Source: an uncultured Alphaproteobacteria bacterium
GTDB lineage: Bacteria; Pseudomonadota; Alphaproteobacteria; Micavibrionales; Micavibrionaceae
Length of the DNA stretch: 64,000 bases
Assembly (NCBI GenBank): GCA_937934135.1
Contig: CALHAW010000001.1
Location: forward strand, 62,001 to 126,000
Direction: 5' to 3'
Below, in pieces: positions 1 to 16,867 of this stretch. Made by a program: the position numbers and the translations under genes. Within the stretch, counting starts at the first letter, position 1. Every line of letters begins with the position of its first letter. The notes below the pieces were generated by a model. That model searched no databases. It was given only the letters and a program-made list of their open reading frames with translations, and was not told where the DNA came from.

Positions 1-35
1 ATATTCCTGCTTTTTTAAGGCGGCAAGCGAATTAG
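1..35 (+). CDS. ftsZ: FtsZ C-terminal tail (partial, 5' end outside window)
   Basis: Reading from base 3, the frame gives I-P-A-F-L-R-R-Q-A-N followed by TAG at 33-35. This is the conserved C-terminal peptide of alphaproteobacterial FtsZ, the tubulin-like GTPase that forms the division ring; this tail binds FtsA and other membrane tethers. Only about ten residues are in the window, but the match is characteristic and ftsZ directly upstream of lpxC is the usual order in this class. The rest of the gene lies to the left. Confidence 0.85.
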   Translation, partial: IPAFLRRQAN

Positions 36-80
36 GCTTTTTTACCTTTTCACATCTGGTGTCCTTCAGATGTCAACTAT

Positions 81-107
81 AGGGAGCCTTCTGGCTCCCT
101 TTTTTTT
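81..107 (+). terminator. Rho-independent terminator after ftsZ
   Basis: A perfect 8-bp stem (AGGGAGCC / GGCTCCCT) with a TTCT loop is followed by eight T residues. It lies 45 bp after the ftsZ stop codon and separates the division cluster from lpxC, which therefore probably has its own promoter in 108-206. Confidence 0.9.
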
Positions 108-206
108 GTTTTCTTAAGTGTGATGTAGAATGTACAACCCTATGTAACACACCGTTACAAGGTGTGATTTTATGAAGGGTGGGGGATTATATATAGTGAG
201 AGAGTA

Positions 207-1148
207 ATGCAATATACACTCTCACAGACAGTCTCTTTAAGCGGAATTGGCCTTCACAGCGCCGAAATAGTCAATCTGACTATTCATCCGGCTGACCCTC
301 ACCATGGGATTATCTTTAAGCGAATCAAACATTCTAAGGATCAAGGTCAGATTACGGAAACACAATCTTACGTTCCTGCGCTGTATAATAATGTGATTGA
401 TACGCGGCTTTGTACTGTGATTGGTAATGAACACGGCGTTACAATTTCAACAATAGAACATCTGATGGCGGCGTTTCGTGGCCTTGGTATTGATAATGCC
501 TTGGTTGAGATTGATGGAATGGAAGTGCCTATCATGGATGGAAGCGCGGATGCATTCGTTAAGGCATTCGAAGAAGCGGGTTTGCAACAGCAAAGCGCAC
601 CGCGTAAAGCTATCCGTATCCTCGAAGAAATTATCTATGAAGAAGGTGATAAGCGCGCTTCTTTAAAGCCCTCAATTATCCCGACTTACAAGGGAACAAT
701 TCAATATGATAACCCGTTTATTGGTGAACAATCATTTGATTTCAAACTGATTAACGGCAATTTCAAGCATGATTTGGCGGATTGCCGTACTTTTTGCCTC
801 CTTCAAGATGTACAGATGATGCAAGCCAATGGCTTGGCGCAGGGTGGTTCAATGGATAATGCCATTGTTGTTGATGATAATGGTGTAATGAATGAAGCAG
901 GGCTTCGTTGTCATAATGAATTTATCCGTCATAAATTATTGGACGCTATTGGTGATCTCGCATTGGCGGGAGGCCTTGTTTTGGGTGAATATGAGAGCCA
1001 TAAAGGCGGCCATGCAATGAATAACAAGCTTGTTCGTAAGCTGTTTGACACACCAAGCGCTTATGAAGTGATTGATCTGTATGTTGACCTGCATGCGCCT
1101 GATCAGGATGTTTATGTCGCAGAAACGCTCTCGAAAGCGCTTTCTTAA
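207..1148 (+). CDS. lpxC: UDP-3-O-acyl-N-acetylglucosamine deacetylase
   Basis: Catalyses the committed step of lipid A synthesis: zinc-dependent deacetylation of UDP-3-O-acyl-GlcNAc in the cytoplasm. The 313-residue length is normal. The TIEHLMAA motif carries zinc ligand His85; the NEFIRHKLLDAIGD motif carries His242 and Asp246; the HKGGH segment carries the catalytic His269. The ATG at 207 is preceded by a purine-rich GTGAGAGAG stretch. It follows the ftsZ terminator and is followed by bamD, so this is an outer-membrane biogenesis neighbourhood. It implies an LPS-bearing outer membrane. Confidence 0.97.
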   Translation: MQYTLSQTVSLSGIGLHSAEIVNLTIHPADPHHGIIFKRIKHSKDQGQITETQSYVPALYNNVIDTRLCTVIGNEHGVTISTIEHLMAAFRGLGIDNALVEIDGMEVPIMDGSADAFVKAFEEAGLQQQSAPRKAIRILEEIIYEEGDKRASLKPSIIPTYKGTIQYDNPFIGEQSFDFKLINGNFKHDLADCRTFCLLQDVQMMQANGLAQGGSMDNAIVVDDNGVMNEAGLRCHNEFIRHKLLDAIGDLALAGGLVLGEYESHKGGHAMNNKLVRKLFDTPSAYEVIDLYVDLHAPDQDVYVAETLSKALS

Positions 1149-1217
1149 TCTCTATAATTATCTGGATTTTTCAACATAATAGCGGGCTTTTGCTTTGTTT
1201 TTAGGCTCAGTCATTGT

Positions 1218-2066
1218 ATGACTATATCTATGTTAAAAAAGATCCTCGTTCCTGTTTTTATGGCTGTTCTTGTAACGGCCTGTGGTTCCTCCAAAAATGC
1301 ACAAGTTGTGACGGCCGCGCCTGAAGCCAAGACAGTTGAAGTTGCATATAACGAAGCGGCTGATGCGCTTGATGAAGAAAACTACCAGAAAGCAAATAGA
1401 TTATTCCAAGATGTAGAGCGTGAGTTCCCATACTCTAAATGGGCAACTAAAGCACAGCTCATGGCTTCTTATGCGGCGTATCAAGATGATAGTTATGATG
1501 AAGCTATTTTAGGGTTGGAGCGCTTCATTGAGCTGCATCCGGGGAGTGAAGATGTGGATTACGCCTATTACCTTCGCGCCCTTGCTTATTACGAACAAAT
1601 ATCTGATGTGGCGCGTGATCAGGAAATGACCAACCGTGCCTTACGCTCCTTTGATGCATTAATTACGCGTTTTCCAAATAGTGATTATACCCGCGATTCA
1701 AAATTAAAACGTGATTTGACCCTTGATCACCTTGCGGGGAAGGAGATGGAAATTGGGCGTTATTATTTGAAACAAAATCAAATAAATGCTGCGATTAATC
1801 GTTTTCGTACTGTTGTCAAAAAATACCAAACAACAACCCATACACCCGAAGCACTCCATCGCTTGGTTGAGGCATATTTGACATTAGGCCTGCGATCCGA
1901 AGCAACAAAGATTGCTGCGGTTTTAGGGCATAATTACCCTGGGTCTAAATGGTATGAAGATAGTTATAAAATTCTTGATGAAAAATCACGCCAGGAAATT
2001 TTAGCAAAACGCTCTTTTGTCGATAGAACAGTCGATTCCTTGTTTAAACCAGACGGCGCAGAGTAA
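1218..2066 (+). CDS. bamD: Outer membrane assembly lipoprotein BamD
   Basis: Lipoprotein subunit of the BAM complex, which inserts beta-barrel proteins into the outer membrane from the periplasmic side. The N-terminus is a lipoprotein signal ending in a lipobox (LVTAC) with the lipidated Cys at residue 22. The remainder is a TPR-like solenoid, with recurring A-x-x-x-Y and F-P-x-S helices typical of BamD (for example REFPYSKWATKAQLMASY). Initiation may instead be at the ATG at 1230 (M5), which gives a more usual short signal sequence; neither start has a strong ribosome binding site. It lies between lpxC and recN, the conserved alphaproteobacterial position. Confidence 0.93.
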   Translation: MTISMLKKILVPVFMAVLVTACGSSKNAQVVTAAPEAKTVEVAYNEAADALDEENYQKANRLFQDVEREFPYSKWATKAQLMASYAAYQDDSYDEAILGLERFIELHPGSEDVDYAYYLRALAYYEQISDVARDQEMTNRALRSFDALITRFPNSDYTRDSKLKRDLTLDHLAGKEMEIGRYYLKQNQINAAINRFRTVVKKYQTTTHTPEALHRLVEAYLTLGLRSEATKIAAVLGHNYPGSKWYEDSYKILDEKSRQEILAKRSFVDRTVDSLFKPDGAE

Positions 2067-2081
2067 GAAGGAGCGTTATTT

Positions 2082-6686
<4,605 letters not shown>

Positions 6687-6780
6687 TTTATTCTTTATGG
6701 TAACAGCTATCTGCTTGATTGCTTATATAATCCATTATAATATAGAAATTACATATCTTACAGGGATGTTCTTTCCTTTC

Positions 6781-8214
6781 ATGACTTTTAAACCACTTTT
6801 AATCTTATGCCCGCTCTTACTCTTAATTGGTGAGGCAAAATCAGAAACACTTGCTGATTCAATTCAGCAAGCGTTGATGACGAATCCTGCCATTGAAACA
6901 GCAAAATCACAAAAAATATTTTCTGAAGAAGAATATCGTGAAAATCGTTCTGGCCTTTTCCCTGTTTTGTCTGCCAGCGCGACAGCGGGGCGTATTTTTG
7001 GTGATAATAGTACCAGCCGTGGGCTAACTGTAGATCGTGGCTCGGCTTATTCTTATTTAGGGGAAGGGAGTGGGGCGATCACACAGCCGCTTTTTGATGG
7101 GTTTGAAGTATCACACCGCATTGATGCGGCGCAGGCACGGATAATTGCGTCAGATTACACCATTGAAGATACGAAAGAGAATATTGCGTTGAACGCGGCG
7201 CAGGCGCATTTGTCTATTTTACGCGCGCGCGATACGTTGGCGCAAACGCAGAGCTATTATCAGATCATCCAAGATTATCAAAACCGTATTGAATTGATGG
7301 TGAATGAAGGTGTTGCCGATGAAACAGAAATTGCCCAAGCGCGCAATATTTTGATTCAACTGGAAAGCACTTTGGCAGATTTTGAAGGGCAATTAAAAAC
7401 GTCTTACGCCCAATATCGCGCAGTTGTTGGGACAATGCCGCTTTCTGAGCTTTTAAAACCAGAAATATCAGTTGATATTGAAGATGATATTGAAAAGGCA
7501 ATCCGTGATACGTTGAATGCGCATCCTTTGTTACTATCGAGCGAGGAAGAGTTAAAAGCGTTGACGCATGAAGTAGATGCCGAGCAATCTGTTTTATATC
7601 CAGATTTAGATGGGGAGTTATCCTATTTAAAGCGTGATCAACAAGAAGAAATTGGGGGCGAGTTAATCGATGCCCGCGCCGTTGTACGTATGAATTGGAA
7701 TTTTGAAACGGGCGGCGCGCAAAATGCAAGAAAGCTTCAAAAGAAAGCAGAATACCTTGAAGTCCTTAATAGAAACAAAGAAACAGCGCGTGAGATTGAA
7801 GCAAATATCAGGCAGGCCTATGTTGAATATGAAACAGCCCTTAAACAAAGAGAATTAATCAAAAACCGTGAGGTTGCGACGCAAGAATTATTAGAAGCCT
7901 ATAACACCCAATTTGAAGGCGCGCGTGTACGATTGTTACAGTTGATGCAATCTGAAAATCAGTTGTTTAATACAAAATTAGAGGCGATTGCATCAGAATA
8001 TCGTTACTTACAGTCAAAAATAAATATCCTCGCCAGCACAGGGCGTTTGGTAAGTAATTTAGAGTCTATGAATCAAGTCGCACTTGACGATAAAGGTGAA
8101 AGCCCACTTTTCACGCGTCCTAAATCCTATGTATCAGAAAAAATTAATGTTGATCAAATGCCTAATTTATTTGGTGATTTTGGTCAGCTTTTGGTCGAAG
8201 ACGAAACCGAATAA
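6781..8214 (+). CDS. TolC-family outer membrane channel of a type I secretion system
   Basis: Outer membrane export duct. From the ATG at 6781 the protein starts with a signal peptide (MTFKPLLILCPLLLLIGEAK, cleavage near S-E). Two TolC repeats of long amphipathic helices follow, with typical landmarks such as NAAQAHLSILRARDTL and a second copy near VEYETALKQRELI. The open frame extends upstream to 6697, but that extension does not resemble a secretion signal, so the start at 6781 is preferred. The ABC transporter and adaptor genes follow in the same direction 22 bp away, so this is the LapE-like component of a dedicated system. Confidence 0.9.
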   Translation: MTFKPLLILCPLLLLIGEAKSETLADSIQQALMTNPAIETAKSQKIFSEEEYRENRSGLFPVLSASATAGRIFGDNSTSRGLTVDRGSAYSYLGEGSGAITQPLFDGFEVSHRIDAAQARIIASDYTIEDTKENIALNAAQAHLSILRARDTLAQTQSYYQIIQDYQNRIELMVNEGVADETEIAQARNILIQLESTLADFEGQLKTSYAQYRAVVGTMPLSELLKPEISVDIEDDIEKAIRDTLNAHPLLLSSEEELKALTHEVDAEQSVLYPDLDGELSYLKRDQQEEIGGELIDARAVVRMNWNFETGGAQNARKLQKKAEYLEVLNRNKETAREIEANIRQAYVEYETALKQRELIKNREVATQELLEAYNTQFEGARVRLLQLMQSENQLFNTKLEAIASEYRYLQSKINILASTGRLVSNLESMNQVALDDKGESPLFTRPKSYVSEKINVDQMPNLFGDFGQLLVEDETE

Positions 8215-8235
8215 GACAACATAAAGGTTATTATT

Positions 8236-10356
8236 TTGAATGATGCGCTGCTCGTAAAAGATTCTCTTTTAGAATGCCTCGTTTATATGACGGCGCATTA
8301 CGGTCAGGCACGTTCTGCTTCTTCTATTACGGCAGGTTTACCGTATGATGGTCACAATATGGGACCTGAATTATTTTGTGAGGCCGCCGAAAAATCAAAT
8401 TTAAAATCTAAAATTGTAAAAAATAAGACTATAGATAAGATTTCTAATTCTGTTTTGCCTGCCGTTTTAATTTTGAAAGAAAATAAAGCCTGTGTTCTTT
8501 TAAAAAAAGAAGGTGACAATTTGACGGTTTGGATGACAGAAAGTGATCAAGAGAAAATCATTAAAACGATTGAATTAGAAAAAGAATATGCAGGATATAG
8601 TATTTATATTCATCCCAATAAAAAACAAAAAGACGTTAATGAGAAAGAAGATCATTGGTTTTGGGGGACGTTTTCACAATCAAGCGGTATTTATGGGCGC
8701 GTAATTATTGCGGCAATTTTAATTAATATTTTTGCGCTTACCAGTCCTATTTTTATTATGAATGTCTATAATCGTGTTATTCCCAATAACGCCATTGAAA
8801 CGGGATGGGTTCTGGGTTTGGGGGCGCTTACTATCTTTGTTTTTGATTTCATTATGCGCACTTTAAGGGGGTATTTTATTGATATTGCGGGGCGACGCAT
8901 GGATGTGATTGCAGGGCGTAAAATTTATGACCAATTATTAAATATGAAACTGTCAGAACGGCCACAATCAAGTGGCGCGTTTGCGAATATGCTGCGTGAT
9001 TTTGATTCAGTGCGAGAATTTATGACATCGGCCTCTCTCACTATTTTGATTGATCTACCCTTTACCCTTTTATTCTTGATTGTGATTTGGCTGTTGGGCG
9101 GTCCAGTGGCTTTTTTATTGGTGGGGCTTATTTGTGTTGTGTTCCTGGTGGGGGCATTATTGCAAATTCCGTTAAAGGCCGTTGTTAGACAAGCGGCAAA
9201 ATCAGCAGAGGAAAAACATGGTCTTCTTATGGAGACAATTCATGGCTTGGAAACCGTGAAGGCGGTGGGTGCAGATGGTAGAATGCGTGATCAATATAGT
9301 AAGCTTTTGGCAGAAAACGCAAAGCTCTCCCAAAAATCACGTTTTATCTCGGCGATGGGCGGTAATATCTCAAGCTGGGTACAGCAAACTGCGTCTATAT
9401 TTGTTGTGTTAATGGGAATGTATCTTATTAAAGATTCTGAAATGAGTGTTGGAGCGCTTATTGCCTGTGTTTTGTTGACGGGGCGCGCCATCGCACCGAT
9501 TGGGCAAGTTGCAAATTTGATGAGCCGTTACCATACGGCGCGTACATCGTTGGATACGCTTAATGTTATCATGAGTAAGCCTGTTGAAAGGCCGACTTCT
9601 AAACGTTTTCTTCATCGCCCTGATATTAAAGGGAAGATCACGTGCAAGCGCGTTTCCTTTACATACCCGCAAACAAATCGAAAAATTATTGACGGATGTA
9701 GCTTTATTATTAATGCGGGTGAAAAAGTTGGAATTATCGGCCGTATTGGATCAGGTAAAAGTACATTGGCGCGTATGGCTATGGGGCTTTATGATCCGTC
9801 CGAGGGTAATTTTTTATTGGATGATACAGATTATGCGCAGATTGATCCGGCAGATTTACGCAAGCATGTGGCCTATATTTCACAAGACGTTGTTTTGTTT
9901 AACGGAACCGTGCGTGATAATATCACGGCAACAAAACCCAATGTGTCCGAAGAAGAAATTTTAAACGTTGCCAAGGCATCAGGCGTACATGATTTCATAT
10001 CGCAACATCCCATGGGGTATGATGCCCCCGTGGGTGAACATGGGTTAGGTTTGAGTGGGGGGCAACGCCAATGCGTTGCGTTGGCGCGAGCCATGTTGCT
10101 GAACCCACGGGTTTATATTTGTGACGAACCGACCAATGCGATGGATATTCAGGCAGAAAATTCTTTTACGCAGTTAATTAAAAATGAAACAGACAATAAA
10201 ACGCTTATCCTTATCACGCATCGCCATCATTTATTGGCACTGGTAGATCGTGTTATTTTGATTGATCAGGGGCGCGTTGTGATTGATGGATCACGTGACG
10301 AAGTTTTGGAAGCCATTTCAAAGGGGAAAGTGAAAGTGCAGGAGACAAAATCATGA
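8236..10356 (+). CDS. Type I secretion ABC transporter with degenerate C39 domain (LapB-like)
   Basis: Inner membrane exporter that energises secretion of a large surface or extracellular protein. Start is TTG at 8236. Residues 1-125 form a C39-peptidase-like domain; the catalytic Cys is not at the usual place (DSLLECLVYMTAHYGQ), as in LapB/HlyB-type transporters that bind but do not cleave the substrate. Membrane helices occupy about 155-430. The nucleotide-binding domain shows Walker A (GRIGSGKST), signature LSGGQ and Walker B (VYICDEPTNAMD). The 706-residue length fits the LssB/LapB family. The stop overlaps the start of the adaptor gene (ATGA). Confidence 0.93.
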   Translation: MNDALLVKDSLLECLVYMTAHYGQARSASSITAGLPYDGHNMGPELFCEAAEKSNLKSKIVKNKTIDKISNSVLPAVLILKENKACVLLKKEGDNLTVWMTESDQEKIIKTIELEKEYAGYSIYIHPNKKQKDVNEKEDHWFWGTFSQSSGIYGRVIIAAILINIFALTSPIFIMNVYNRVIPNNAIETGWVLGLGALTIFVFDFIMRTLRGYFIDIAGRRMDVIAGRKIYDQLLNMKLSERPQSSGAFANMLRDFDSVREFMTSASLTILIDLPFTLLFLIVIWLLGGPVAFLLVGLICVVFLVGALLQIPLKAVVRQAAKSAEEKHGLLMETIHGLETVKAVGADGRMRDQYSKLLAENAKLSQKSRFISAMGGNISSWVQQTASIFVVLMGMYLIKDSEMSVGALIACVLLTGRAIAPIGQVANLMSRYHTARTSLDTLNVIMSKPVERPTSKRFLHRPDIKGKITCKRVSFTYPQTNRKIIDGCSFIINAGEKVGIIGRIGSGKSTLARMAMGLYDPSEGNFLLDDTDYAQIDPADLRKHVAYISQDVVLFNGTVRDNITATKPNVSEEEILNVAKASGVHDFISQHPMGYDAPVGEHGLGLSGGQRQCVALARAMLLNPRVYICDEPTNAMDIQAENSFTQLIKNETDNKTLILITHRHHLLALVDRVILIDQGRVVIDGSRDEVLEAISKGKVKVQETKS

Positions 10357-11666
10357 GTAAAGATGATCTTGATTTCATGAGCGAGCTTGAAGCTGCTACA
10401 CGGTTAAAACCATCCGATGGATCACATTATTTGTTATTGGCTGTTTTTTCTTTGGTTGGTGCATTTTTTGTATGGTCCAGCACATCAGAAATTGAGGAGC
10501 TAACACGGGGCAGTGGGCAGGTTGTTCCTACACAGGAAATTCAAATTGTTCAAAGCTTTGAAGGCGGGATTCTAGAAGAACTTTTGGTGAAAGAGGGACA
10601 AAGCGTAAAAAAAGGCGATATTCTTTTAAAGGTAAGTGATGTTGCCTTTGCATCTGAAGAGCGTGGCGCGGAAGCCAAAAGTGCGGCGCTTAAGGCAAAG
10701 CGCATAAGGCTTAAGGCCGAAGCAGATGGTAAAGCGTTTAAAATGAGTGATGATATTTTAGAACAATACCCTGATATTGCCCGTAATGAAAAAGCTCTTT
10801 TTAATTCACGTAAAGAAGAATTACAAAATTCTAAATCAATTTTAGATAATGAAATTTCAAGTGCGCGCTCACGCCTTGGTGAAGTACAGGCTAAAATAAA
10901 TAGATTTATCGAAAGCCGTTCTATCTTAAATAAAGAGCTTGATATTACCAGAGAGATGGTAAAAAAACGAGCTGTGCCAAAGTTAGAAGAAATTCGTTTG
11001 GATCGTGAGCTTGCAAATATTTCAGGGCAAATTCGTGAGGCAACACAGGAGAAAAATGCGCTTAATTCTGATTTACGCACAAAGAAAAAAGAACGTAAAG
11101 ACAGGGAAGACCAATTTAAGAGCCAAGTTCTTGGTGAATTAAATGAAGTAGAAAGCCAAATTTCTCAATTAGCAGAAAATCTAACTGCCATCGAAGACCG
11201 TGTGTCGCGTACGGACGTTCGTTCTCCGATTAATGGCGTAGTGAACAAAATATCAATTAAGACGATAGGTGGGATTGTCGAGCCTGCAATGAAGTTGTTT
11301 GAAGTTGTACCATTAGATAATAATTTAAAGATTATCGCACGGGTAACACCCCAAGAAATCGCCTTTATTCGCCCTAGCTTACCCGCGAATATCAAAGTTT
11401 CTGCGTATGATCCACAGCGCTATGGGTCATTAAAAGGCACGCTTTCACGTATTGGCGCAAATAGTATCACCGATGAAAAAGGAAATATCTTTTTTGAAAT
11501 TGAAGTGCAGGCAAATCAGAATTATTTAGGTACAGTGGATAACCCGTTGCCCATTACCCCTGGTATGGTCGCAGAGGTAGAGATTATCACGGGCAAACGC
11601 AGTATCTTAAGTTACTTAGCAAAGCCAGTTTTACGTGCAAAAGATAGGGCGCTTTCTGAACGATGA
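10353..11666 (+). CDS. HlyD-family type I secretion periplasmic adaptor (LapC-like)
   Basis: Membrane fusion protein bridging the ABC transporter and the TolC-like channel. It has a short cytoplasmic N-terminus, one membrane helix (about 29-46), a biotinyl-lipoyl-like half (IVQSFEGGILEELLVKEGQ, about 66-85), a long coiled coil (about 100-275), the second lipoyl half with R-S-P-I-N-G-V-V (about 290) and a beta-barrel domain ending in the conserved GMVAEVEI...GKRSILSYL...P signature of T1SS adaptors. At 437 residues it is normal. It overlaps the transporter gene by 4 bp, so the two are translationally coupled. Confidence 0.93.
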   Translation: MSKDDLDFMSELEAATRLKPSDGSHYLLLAVFSLVGAFFVWSSTSEIEELTRGSGQVVPTQEIQIVQSFEGGILEELLVKEGQSVKKGDILLKVSDVAFASEERGAEAKSAALKAKRIRLKAEADGKAFKMSDDILEQYPDIARNEKALFNSRKEELQNSKSILDNEISSARSRLGEVQAKINRFIESRSILNKELDITREMVKKRAVPKLEEIRLDRELANISGQIREATQEKNALNSDLRTKKKERKDREDQFKSQVLGELNEVESQISQLAENLTAIEDRVSRTDVRSPINGVVNKISIKTIGGIVEPAMKLFEVVPLDNNLKIIARVTPQEIAFIRPSLPANIKVSAYDPQRYGSLKGTLSRIGANSITDEKGNIFFEIEVQANQNYLGTVDNPLPITPGMVAEVEIITGKRSILSYLAKPVLRAKDRALSER

Positions 11667-11676
11667 AGTCTTTCCT

Positions 11677-13926
<2,250 letters not shown>

Positions 13927-16677
13927 TTAGACGACGTTTATAGTGACATCATTTTCTACATAAAGCGTGTAAGCGCCAACTTCGTAAACTTGATAATTAC
14001 CAGAGCTTGTTGCGCCATCAGTATCCCCCAATATATCTGCGAGAGTACCGGACGCACCGTCTGTAACATTTATCTGCGATGGTCCACCACCAACAGTCGT
14101 ACCATCAATTTTTAATTCTAATGTGTCACTTGATTTTAGAAGATTGAAAAGATTTTCTTTGGTTAACGTGATGTTACCATTAATGCCCAGATCTATATGT
14201 TCAATTTGACTGATTTGTTCAAAATCAACATCACTAAAATCTAAAGCAGTATTGATTTTTAAAGTGTCGTTTCCTAAACCACCATCAATATTTCTAAATG
14301 TAGTTTTATTCGCAGCGCCTTGGTCTGTGATTTCAAATATATTATCACTGCTACCACCTCTTAGGCTCACCCTTGCTTGGTTGCCGTCATTAAAATCAAT
14401 ATCACCAACAAGGTTTTTATTGGCAGCGTTAGCAGTTCCTGCGTTACCCACTGAAGTATTACCAGTTTCTTTTCCTTCAATCAGGAATTTAGGGCCACCG
14501 GCAACGCCAACTTGAAAATCATCAAAACCATCACCATTATGATCCCCAAGAGCTTGTATTGTGTATTTACCGCCACCTAAATTAACATCATGAGTGATTT
14601 TAAGCGCATTATTTTGGTTGTCTAGGTCTGCTAATGAGTAATTCCCGATGCCGCCATCTTTACCGTAAATTGCAAAGGTTTCTACCTTATCCCCGTTCTT
14701 AAGAGAAAGGGCAAAGTCATCATACCCATCACCATTAATGTCACCAATACCTGCACCAGTAATGAATTTTTGAGTTGATATTACTGTTGAATTTAATGTT
14801 GCATTTGCTCCATCAAAAGCATGAATTACGGCTTGGTAATTCCCACCAAATGTCCCATTGGATAATGTTAATAAATTTGTTAAGCCATCACCGTTCATAT
14901 CACCAATATTTTCAACTAAAGAACCAAAGCTTTCTCCTGTAGAGCCATTGATAAACTGATTACCAGCCGATGATTCTATAATAACCCTTCCTTCATTTGC
15001 CGCCCCAAATTGTGGCGCACCAACAGCGAAATCAGAAAGACCATCACCATCAAAATCACCAAGCCCTGTAACGGAAGCGCCTAATCTATCACCGATATTC
15101 CCATTCACTGTAGAAACGGGACTATCGTTTCCTATTTCAAAGACGCTGTAACTTCCATTTGTTCCGTTGGTGGTGCTAACAACAAAATCTAATTTTCCGT
15201 CATTATTAATGTCTCCAATAAAATCAAAATCTTTACCTAGGCCTTGTCCACTTGTTCCTGCCGCATTGATAAGGGAACTTCCGTTATCATCGATTGAAAA
15301 CACACCATTCCCACTAGCAAGATGGGCGCCCGAAGTGATTGTATCGATTGTGCCGTTCCCGTTAAAATCTTGTCCTACAGGCATAATGCCGGCTATCACA
15401 TTATTTCCGGCCGCTTCGACAGGAAGGGATGTGCCGTTATTTCCTGATGTAGCCTCTCTATTATTAGCAATATCAAGACGTGGATTTAATCTGTTAAAGA
15501 AGAAGTCTGTGTTTTCTTCTTGGTTTTGAAGGCGATTATCATTTTCTTTCGTTGCTTCACGGCCTTCGCCTTTATTTTGTCCTGCCTGTGGTATTTTGTC
15601 TGCGGTCATCTGCCCTTTGCTTTTTAAAACAGGTTCTAAAATCTCAGATTGTTGATCTTCTTGTGCTTTGTCTTCTGGTTTTACTTCAATAATGTCCTGC
15701 TCAACCTCTTGTGTTTCGACCTCTTTGGGTTCTGCGGTTGGTGCTTCGCTTTTACTCTCACGAATATTGTCATTAATGGAGCTGAATAATTGAGGAATTA
15801 CATTACTAACAGAACCATAAGAGGTCTTCATTTCACCAGCTTCTTTCACGCCCAGTGCTTCAATAGAATCATTAAAACCATTGATTTTAACGGTTTCATA
15901 TTGTTGAGATAGTGTTGCTTCTCCTTGGCCGTTTGATACGACAATCGCGCCTTCAAGAACGGTAATCTCGCTCTGCCCATCAGGATTAATATTCCCTGCA
16001 ATAATTGTTCCGCGAATACCGATTGATCCAACAGGCGTTTCAATCAAAACATCATCTGGATCATCACGCCCAATAAGGCCACTGGTGTAAACAAAAACAC
16101 CACGCAGAACAGAAAGGTTTGTTTCACCGCTTTCCGTTGCGGCGTCAAATTTATAATTATCAACGGATAGGCGTGCGCCTTCACTCACTGCCATGCTTGT
16201 ATCATCAAGGAATAAGATATTGGCTGCGCCATCTGCGCTTGTTTCAATGGTGTCGCCTTCATAAACAGGCGTTCCTAATGTAGCCGTTTCTGATGTGCCA
16301 TCAACACGTGTAATGACAACAGAACCTTCCAGCTCTTCGATCGCGCCAATCGGGCTTGCATCATTTAATGTACCTGCTTGTGCAAATTGATCTCCTGTCT
16401 TTAAAAATGAATGAACAAGGCTTTCTGTTAGGATTGATCCATCTGGGGATTGAAGAATCGGTGTTTGTTCGGCTGTGAAGTAATCTGTGATGACAACGAC
16501 TTCTCCGTCTGTGCTTGTTAAAGTAAGATCTTGCCCATCACGTGCAATTTCAGAATCTGAAATAAATTTACCAGCGGGGATGGTAATGGTTTCTTGGTTG
16601 TGGGCTTCAAAGGTGAATGAATCGCTTTCGTTAGCGTCTGGGTTATTAGCTATTGTATTTTGTGTGTCCTGAACCAT
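13927..16677 (-). CDS. FecR-domain, FG-GAP-repeat protein; probable type I secretion substrate
   Basis: A 916-residue protein without a Sec signal peptide. The N-terminus (about 15-75) resembles the retention-type region of secreted adhesins. Residues about 95-270 form a FecR domain (EGDTIETSADGAANILFLDD ... TPVGSIGIRGT). A charged Glu/Gln-rich linker (about 300-400) precedes about seven FG-GAP units (about 430-770) with Ca-binding D-x-N/D-x-D-G loops such as GDFDGDGLSDFAVG, consistent with a beta-propeller. The C-terminal part (IDGGLGNDTLKI ... TLYVENDVTINVV) looks like the non-cleaved T1SS signal region of RTX-type proteins. An AGGGGAAAT ribosome binding site precedes the ATG. It converges on the secretion operon, which supports a substrate role. 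Confidence 0.8.
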   Translation of the reverse strand: MVQDTQNTIANNPDANESDSFTFEAHNQETITIPAGKFISDSEIARDGQDLTLTSTDGEVVVITDYFTAEQTPILQSPDGSILTESLVHSFLKTGDQFAQAGTLNDASPIGAIEELEGSVVITRVDGTSETATLGTPVYEGDTIETSADGAANILFLDDTSMAVSEGARLSVDNYKFDAATESGETNLSVLRGVFVYTSGLIGRDDPDDVLIETPVGSIGIRGTIIAGNINPDGQSEITVLEGAIVVSNGQGEATLSQQYETVKINGFNDSIEALGVKEAGEMKTSYGSVSNVIPQLFSSINDNIRESKSEAPTAEPKEVETQEVEQDIIEVKPEDKAQEDQQSEILEPVLKSKGQMTADKIPQAGQNKGEGREATKENDNRLQNQEENTDFFFNRLNPRLDIANNREATSGNNGTSLPVEAAGNNVIAGIMPVGQDFNGNGTIDTITSGAHLASGNGVFSIDDNGSSLINAAGTSGQGLGKDFDFIGDINNDGKLDFVVSTTNGTNGSYSVFEIGNDSPVSTVNGNIGDRLGASVTGLGDFDGDGLSDFAVGAPQFGAANEGRVIIESSAGNQFINGSTGESFGSLVENIGDMNGDGLTNLLTLSNGTFGGNYQAVIHAFDGANATLNSTVISTQKFITGAGIGDINGDGYDDFALSLKNGDKVETFAIYGKDGGIGNYSLADLDNQNNALKITHDVNLGGGKYTIQALGDHNGDGFDDFQVGVAGGPKFLIEGKETGNTSVGNAGTANAANKNLVGDIDFNDGNQARVSLRGGSSDNIFEITDQGAANKTTFRNIDGGLGNDTLKINTALDFSDVDFEQISQIEHIDLGINGNITLTKENLFNLLKSSDTLELKIDGTTVGGGPSQINVTDGASGTLADILGDTDGATSSGNYQVYEVGAYTLYVENDVTINVV

Positions 16678-16867
16678 GATTTCCCCTAATTTATTGTTTT
16701 TAAATAATTTTTTATAAAAAATATGCTGCTTTTGCGTCTGTATCTCATTTATAATATGAGTAAATGCTTAAAATGATGTGAAAATAAGAACGAATTTTAG
16801 GTAATTATTGGAATAATTCGATATTTAGTATTTCATTCATGTTTTTTCATCTTTATTATAGTTGGCA

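Noticed and set aside
10550-11080. 176-codon minus-strand ORF opposite the HlyD adaptor
   Set aside because: Ser/Leu-rich antisense translation of the coiled-coil region; no start signal and no recognisable domain.
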